Both the position numbers and the translations under genes were made by a program. A DNA stretch of 17,823 nucleotides. It comes from Actinomycetota bacterium (lineage in GTDB: Bacteria > Actinomycetota > Actinomycetes > Nanopelagicales > Nanopelagicaceae). Of the stretch, positions 13,555 through 17,823 are shown in pieces. The stretch's first letter is position 1. Each line of letters opens with the position of its first letter. The notes beneath the pieces are model-generated. The model was not told the origin of the DNA and did not search any database. It saw nothing but the letters and a program-made list of their open reading frames with translations. The stretch covers positions 1 through 17,823 of the forward strand of contig WLQO01000010.1 of NCBI GenBank assembly GCA_009698295.1. Direction: 5' to 3'.

Positions 13555-15066
13555 TTACGAAATGGCGGCAGATTGGGCGAGCGCGACCAAGGAGCGAAGA
13601 GCAACGCCTGTTCCGCCCACTGGCGTATAGCCATACGGCTCACCTTCGTTATAGGCAGGTCCTGCAATATCAAGGTGTAACCAAGGTAACTCTGGGGCGA
13701 TAAATTCTTTTAGGAATAGTCCCGCCACCATCATTCCGCCCATTCGCTCGCCGATATTTGCCATGTCAGCTACTGCTGAATCTAGTGATGCGCGAAGTTC
13801 AACCGGTAGCGGCATCGGCCAAAATGCTTCGCCAGCAGTTTTACTGATCGCGAAGAAATGATCGCTAAATTCTTGGTTATTAGTCATGATCGCAGCAGTA
13901 CGGGTTCCGAGTGCTACCACTTGTGCTCCGGTAAGAGTTGCCACATCAATAATTCCATCTAGATCTTTATTCTCTTGCGCCTTAACCAAGGCATCGCCAA
14001 GAACCAACCGACCTTCAGCATCGGGATTTAAAACTTCGATAGTTTTTCCGCCATACATAGTAATAATGTCACTTGGCCTTGTCGCATTATCGCTAATCAT
14101 GTTTTCTGCCAGCGGTGCGTAACAATCAATCGCGACTGGAAGTTTCATCAAAGCGATTGCGATTGTTGAAGCACACACTGCTGCGGCACCAGACATATCC
14201 GATTTCATCGCTTCCATGCCCGCGGCAGGCTTTAGCGCTAGCCCTCCAGAATCGAATGTGATTCCCTTACCAACGTATGCATAACTTTTCTTTGCCTTTA
14301 CTTTTACGGGACGATAAGAAATATGTAATAAACGTGGGGGATTTGCTGACCCTTGACCAACTGCAGTAATTCCGCCGAACCCCTTGGCTTTAAGTTGGGT
14401 ATGGGTCATTACCGAAACTTTCAAACCTGCGCCAGCGCCACCGACCTTCTTCACAAGACTTGTAAATTCTTTGCAAAATGATTCCGGATTTAGATGACTT
14501 GGAGGAGTGTTGATTAAATCTCGTACCAGAGCGGTGTATTCCCCGATTATGGTTGCGCGCTTCAATGCATCTTTTGCGCCAGCGCTACCGGCTAATTTCG
14601 AGTGAATGGTCACAGCTTTCAAACTGGGATGGCGCTGCGCAAGTGAATCCACGCGGAATTTATCAAAGGCATATGACCCCAATAGAACTCCTTCAGCAAC
14701 AGCCTCCAGCGAGGCGAGCTTTTTAGTCGGAAGAGAAAAGGTTGCACTAGAACTTCCGCTAAGTCCACGTGCTGCTGCGCCAGCGGCACGTCTTAGCGTT
14801 TCATCTTCGATGACTGCCTTGTGTTCTCCAATTCCGGTGAAGACAAGTAAGCGAGTTGTTATGCCAGGGATTTTTATTACTTCATCGGCTTTTCCAGTTG
14901 CGCCCATATCGGCAAGAATTGGAAGTAACTTCTTTGAATCTAAAGCGATATCGCCACTTTCAATGACCAGATTTGCCTTGCCATCTCTAATGGATTTCTT
15001 ATGAGATAAAGCGACAACCAAGATCTCATCCTTGATAATTCCATCGGATAGATGAAGCGTGGTCAT
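13555..15066 (-). CDS. pepA: Leucyl aminopeptidase (M17 family)
   Basis: This cytosolic dinuclear-metal peptidase removes N-terminal amino acids, mostly leucine, from peptides. The 503 residues match the family length. The metal and catalytic residues are all present: VGKGITFDSGGLALKP with K267, D272 and K279, D290 in MKSDMSGAAAV, and NPDAEGRLVLGDAL with D349, E351 and catalytic R353, in almost the same numbering as E. coli PepA. The N-terminal half is the more variable domain. The ATG at 15066 follows AAGGAG (15077-15072) by 5 nt. The gene is divergent from gcvT across 70 bp and heads the pepA-lpd-dlaT-epimerase strand block; pepA beside lpd/dlaT is conserved in actinobacteria. Identification is certain. 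Confidence 0.97.
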   Translation of the reverse strand: MTTLHLSDGIIKDEILVVALSHKKSIRDGKANLVIESGDIALDSKKLLPILADMGATGKADEVIKIPGITTRLLVFTGIGEHKAVIEDETLRRAAGAAARGLSGSSSATFSLPTKKLASLEAVAEGVLLGSYAFDKFRVDSLAQRHPSLKAVTIHSKLAGSAGAKDALKRATIIGEYTALVRDLINTPPSHLNPESFCKEFTSLVKKVGGAGAGLKVSVMTHTQLKAKGFGGITAVGQGSANPPRLLHISYRPVKVKAKKSYAYVGKGITFDSGGLALKPAAGMEAMKSDMSGAAAVCASTIAIALMKLPVAIDCYAPLAENMISDNATRPSDIITMYGGKTIEVLNPDAEGRLVLGDALVKAQENKDLDGIIDVATLTGAQVVALGTRTAAIMTNNQEFSDHFFAISKTAGEAFWPMPLPVELRASLDSAVADMANIGERMGGMMVAGLFLKEFIAPELPWLHLDIAGPAYNEGEPYGYTPVGGTGVALRSLVALAQSAAIS

Positions 15067-15120
15067 TTAATCTCCTTTGAGAAGGGTGGGCGGCAACTTG
15101 CCTGAAATTAGCTTTGGGTA

Positions 15121-15130
15121 AGTGTAAGTT
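15121..15130. promoter_or_regulatory. Overlapping divergent -10 hexamers between pepA and gcvT
   Basis: On the plus strand TAAGTT (15125-15130) ends 6 nt before the gcvT ATG, giving a leaderless start. On the minus strand TACACT (15126-15121) overlaps it and would start a pepA transcript near 15114 that includes the AAGGAG site. Both fit TANNNT. The two promoters could not be occupied together. No strong -35 was found for either. Confidence 0.4.
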
Positions 15131-15136
15131 GTCGTT

Positions 15137-16225
15137 ATGAAAAATTCACCACTTGCCGATAAACATCTCCAACTTTCGGCAAAGATGGCCGATTTCGGCG
15201 GCTGGCTTATGCCGATTGAATATCCCGGCGCTGGAGTCTTGGCTGAACATGCGGCAGTTCGTGAGCGGGTAGGAATTTTTGACGTATCGCACTTAGGCAA
15301 AGCAAGCGTGAAAGGCCCTGGCGCGTTGGAGTTTCTAAATACGATCTTTACAAATGACTTAAATCGCATTGCCGATGGTCAAGCGCAATACACCCTGCAT
15401 TGTGATTCGAATGGCGGTGTCATCGATGACTTAATCGTTTACCGAAACAATCAGAGCGATCTCTTTCTCATTCCCAACGCCGCAAATACCTCGAATGTAG
15501 TTGCAGATTTGCTAACTAAAGCGCCAGACGGGATTGAGGTTTTAAATCTGCACGAATCCTTTGGCGTTATTGCCGTGCAAGGTCCTCTCTCGCGAGATGT
15601 CATAAAAAGTTTTGGGATTAATCCAGCAATGGATTACATGGCATTTGATCATTTAAAAATCGCTGATTGCGAAGTAATTCTCTGTCGCACCGGATATACA
15701 GGTGAACACGGTTATGAGATTGTTCCGCGCTGGGAAGATGCTGCAAAAGTTTGGGATGCACTTGCAAAAGCGATCTCTCCACTCGGTGGTTTGGTTTGTG
15801 GACTTGGGGCACGTGACACGCTCCGTACTGAAATGGGATATCCACTTCACGGCCACGAATTAACACTGGCAATTACGCCGGTTCAAGCCGCTGCAACTTG
15901 GGCGATTGGATGGGATAAAGAGGTATTTAGCGGAAGCGCTGCTTTGCGTGAGGAGAAAGCAGCAGGAGTTCATCCCCGTATTCGTGCGCTGGTCAGTCAA
16001 GATCGCGGCATTCCGCGTGCCGGAATGGAAGTAAAAAATTCATCCGGAGAAGTAATCGGTGTGGTTACTAGCGGAACATTTTCGCCTACCTTGAAAAAAG
16101 GTATTGCGCTGGCGTTACTAGATAGCGCCATCAAATTAGGGGATCAGGTATTAATCGATGTACGTGGACGAGAATGTTTAGCCGAAGTCACCAAACTGCC
16201 GCTAGTTAATTCAAACGTTCGTTAA
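15137..16225 (+). CDS. gcvT: Glycine cleavage system T protein (aminomethyltransferase)
   Basis: GcvT takes the aminomethyl group from the lipoyl arm of the H protein and passes it to tetrahydrofolate, releasing ammonia and methylene-tetrahydrofolate. The 362 residues match the family. Recognisable segments are MADFGGWLMPIEYPG (17-31), VGIFDVSHLGK (45-55), GGVIDDLIVYR with the conserved Asp at 97-98, the folate-site GYTGEHGYE (186-194) and the C-terminal VTSGTFSPTLKKGIALA. The ATG lacks a Shine-Dalgarno but follows TAAGTT by 6 nt, so the mRNA is probably leaderless. The gcvH and gcvP partners are not in the window. The 3' end overlaps the converging ECF S-component gene by 20 bp. Identification is certain. 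Confidence 0.96.
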   Translation: MKNSPLADKHLQLSAKMADFGGWLMPIEYPGAGVLAEHAAVRERVGIFDVSHLGKASVKGPGALEFLNTIFTNDLNRIADGQAQYTLHCDSNGGVIDDLIVYRNNQSDLFLIPNAANTSNVVADLLTKAPDGIEVLNLHESFGVIAVQGPLSRDVIKSFGINPAMDYMAFDHLKIADCEVILCRTGYTGEHGYEIVPRWEDAAKVWDALAKAISPLGGLVCGLGARDTLRTEMGYPLHGHELTLAITPVQAAATWAIGWDKEVFSGSAALREEKAAGVHPRIRALVSQDRGIPRAGMEVKNSSGEVIGVVTSGTFSPTLKKGIALALLDSAIKLGDQVLIDVRGRECLAEVTKLPLVNSNVR

Positions 16226-17009
16226 ATTCGACTGGCGATAAGAAAGCCGCCTTCTTTTTAGTGCGGCGCAGTGCAGCCAAAACTGCGGGACCTGTTGAAA
16301 ATACAAGCACACTGGTGAGCACAGCTCTTGGAATATCCCAAGCCATAGATGAAAGAAAATGAAAGGTAATAAAACGGTGCAAATTTGTCGCTATCTCTCC
16401 ACCGGCGATAAAGGAGAGTTGCGTGTCACTTCCCAGCGCCCATGGCCAAAATTGCAGATCCATTAAGAGTCCATAGCTAAACGCAGAAACTATCGAGATA
16501 GCAATAAGAAGTAATAGTTCGCGATTGCCACGCAATTTCTTTCCAAGCGATCCTGCAATTAATCCGATCATGCCAGCTGCAAAGAGTTGATAGGTGAGCC
16601 AAGAACCGATTCCGCCTGTAAAAAGGGCAGAAGTTAACATCCCCAATACTCCGAGTAGAAAACCAAATGCGCTACCAAATACCCGTGCTGCTAATATCAA
16701 TAAAAACCACATCGGCTCTAAACCAACTGCGCCAGCGCCAAGTGGCCGAAGCGCCGCAAGAAGCGCCGCCAACATTCCTAGAAGTGCTACCGACTTGGCG
16801 TCAAGACTGTGATCGCTTAATTGCGCAAGTAACAAGAGCAGAGATAGCGGTAGCGCAATCCAGAAAAAATACTGAGCAAAGTGAGCACTTTGAGAATCTG
16901 GTGCGAAGAAGGGCCAAGTAAAGCCAGCTAGCGCAAAGATAGATGTTGCAGTTAGAGCAATTTTTGAGGTTAGCGAGAATGAGTAAATATCTCTGGTGGC
17001 CGTCTTCAT
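16206..17009 (-). CDS. ECF transporter S component (vitamin-binding membrane subunit)
   Basis: A 267-residue membrane protein with about six helices, read as the substrate-binding S component of an energy-coupling-factor importer. Visible are a short basic N-terminal tail, helices at about 17-35 and 46-63, then AALRPLGAGAVGLEPMW (85-101) and FGSAFGFLLGVLGMLTSALFTGG (split, 111-133), which resemble actinobacterial S components. A final helix at about 222-247 with SMAWDIPRAVLT precedes a basic tail. The ATG overlaps the stop of the upstream ATPase gene by one base (TAATG), so the two are coupled. The actinobacterial family it resembles includes predicted cobalamin (CbrT-like) importers; a thiamine-precursor importer is another option. 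Substrate is not determinable from sequence alone. Confidence 0.8.
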   Translation of the reverse strand: MKTATRDIYSFSLTSKIALTATSIFALAGFTWPFFAPDSQSAHFAQYFFWIALPLSLLLLLAQLSDHSLDAKSVALLGMLAALLAALRPLGAGAVGLEPMWFLLILAARVFGSAFGFLLGVLGMLTSALFTGGIGSWLTYQLFAAGMIGLIAGSLGKKLRGNRELLLLIAISIVSAFSYGLLMDLQFWPWALGSDTQLSFIAGGEIATNLHRFITFHFLSSMAWDIPRAVLTSVLVFSTGPAVLAALRRTKKKAAFLSPVEFNERLN

Positions 17010-17823
17010 TATTCAACCGCTCTTAAAACATCAGAAACAGTTAACCATGGTCGAGGAGCCATCACCTTGGCAACTTGTGGCGCGAAGGCTGGAGAGGATA
17101 AAAGTATTTCCAGAGTTGGTCCATCTGCTACAACTTCACCTTCTGATAAGAAGATGACGCGATCACAAAGTTCAGCAACTAATTCCACATCATGAGTAGC
17201 GATCAGGACCGATCGACCTAACTCCTTAGCAAAACTCTTCAGTAGGGTAATTAGCTGCGATTTTGCTTGATAATCAAGACCTCTAGTTGGTTCATCTAGT
17301 ATCAAAACTTTTGGTTGTGCAGAGAGAACAATCGCCAGGACCAGGGCTAAACGTTGACCTTCAGATAAATCACGGGGATGTGTATCAGCATTTATCGACG
17401 GAACAATTCGTTGTAGCAGCGCCAAAGCAGTACCTGATTCAACCGCATTGTCTTTATCGGCCTGGCGGCATTCAGCGTGCACCGATTGGCCATAGAGCAG
17501 ATCACTCGGTTCTTGTGGAATAAAGCCCACTGTCTTGCGGCGTACTTGCCCTTTTAGATCCTCCGACTTAATACCAGCAATTTCAGATTTACCCATTGAG
17601 TTCTTATTTAGCCCAACCAATGAAGTCAAAAGTGAACTTTTGCCCGCTCCATTGCGGCCCATCAATGCAACAACTTCTCCAAATCGAATACTTGTTGTCA
17701 CATCATTTAAAACTTTCTTTCCATCATAAGAAAGAGTTAGTTTATTAATCGCCAGCGCAGTCTCTCCAAGCACGGGGTTGGGAGTCGCTAAATCTTTACC
17801 ACTATTGCGTATATCTTCGGTCA
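17009..17823 (-). CDS. ECF/ABC transporter ATPase, C-terminal ATPase domain (5' end outside window)
   Basis: An ABC ATPase that would power the adjacent ECF importer. Numbered from the GTG at 17773: Walker A GRNGAGKSS (39-47), Q-loop Q87 (FIPQEP), signature LSEGQR (136-141), Walker B VLILDEP (156-162) and H-loop H194 (ATHDVEL). The frame has no stop between that GTG and the right edge; upstream codons read a hydrophilic stretch ending ATPNPVLGE that looks like an interdomain linker. I therefore take this as the second ATPase domain of a fused double ATPase, as in CbrU- or YkoD-type ECF systems, and not as a complete gene. The stop overlaps the S-component ATG (TAATG). ATPase identity is sure; the fusion is inferred. 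Confidence 0.85.
   Translation of the reverse strand, partial: TEDIRNSGKDLATPNPVLGETALAINKLTLSYDGKKVLNDVTTSIRFGEVVALMGRNGAGKSSLLTSLVGLNKNSMGKSEIAGIKSEDLKGQVRRKTVGFIPQEPSDLLYGQSVHAECRQADKDNAVESGTALALLQRIVPSINADTHPRDLSEGQRLALVLAIVLSAQPKVLILDEPTRGLDYQAKSQLITLLKSFAKELGRSVLIATHDVELVAELCDRVIFLSEGEVVADGPTLEILLSSPAFAPQVAKVMAPRPWLTVSDVLRAVE

Noticed and set aside
13483..13680. 65-residue plus-strand frame across the lpd start and pepA end
   Set aside because: It spans the lpd ribosome site and is antisense to the pepA C terminus, with no recognisable features.
16244..16268. GCCGC...GCGGC hairpin near the gcvT end considered as a terminator
   Set aside because: The stem is only about 5 bp, lies within the S-component coding region, and is not followed by a T run on the plus strand.

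Overview
The window looks like core chromosome from a small-genome, moderate-GC actinobacterium. The freshwater acI group (Nanopelagicales, 'Ca. Planktophila'/'Ca. Nanopelagicus' type) is the best guess. This rests on actinobacterial gene order, clearly actinobacterial protein variants (double-lipoyl E2, DUF4191, RDD protein beside glnA, Mycobacterium-like GlnA1), modest GC judged by eye, and very tight packing with overlapping gene ends. The assignment is inference; no rRNA or other marker is present. I see no mobile element, CRISPR array, tRNA or phage gene, and no gap over 300 bp without a gene.

Layout from left to right. An MFS transporter (+, cut by the left edge) converges on a short NhaA-like antiporter (-). 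A terminator separates that gene from glnA (-), which is divergent from an RDD membrane protein (+). A minus-strand cluster follows, in transcription order lipB, lipA, plsC-type acyltransferase, DUF4191 protein. Divergent from lipB, across a near-perfect palindrome carrying back-to-back -10 hexamers, are an MMPL-family exporter and an FAD amine-oxidase-like oxidoreductase (+). Converging on these is a second minus-strand cluster: pepA, lpd, the E2 acyltransferase (dlaT/sucB type) and a TIGR01777-type epimerase. gcvT (+) is divergent from pepA. At the right edge lie an ECF S component and an ECF ATPase (-); the ATPase frame stays open to the edge and is probably the second half of a two-domain ATPase.

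The theme is lipoate. LipB and LipA build the cofactor on carrier domains, the E2 carries two lipoyl domains, Lpd reoxidises the dihydrolipoyl arm, and GcvT belongs to the lipoate-dependent glycine cleavage system. The order gcvT / pepA / (lpd) / dlaT / epimerase / lipB / lipA / DUF4191 / RDD / glnA closely matches, from memory, the Mycobacterium tuberculosis Rv2211c-Rv2220 region and a similar Streptomyces region. Against that backbone the local differences are the MMPL + FAD oxidoreductase pair and the acyltransferase after lipA. That pair is the only part hinting at an uncharacterised pathway. Most of the window is ordinary, well-understood metabolism, and no clearly new system is visible.

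Regulation. Several starts (RDD gene, lipB, gcvT) have a TANNNT hexamer, often TAGGCT, 6-7 nt before the start codon and no Shine-Dalgarno sequence, as expected for leaderless mRNAs. Others (glnA, lpd, pepA) have good Shine-Dalgarno sites. The glnA upstream region holds two copies of a 13-bp motif 95 bp apart, which could be a nitrogen-control operator.
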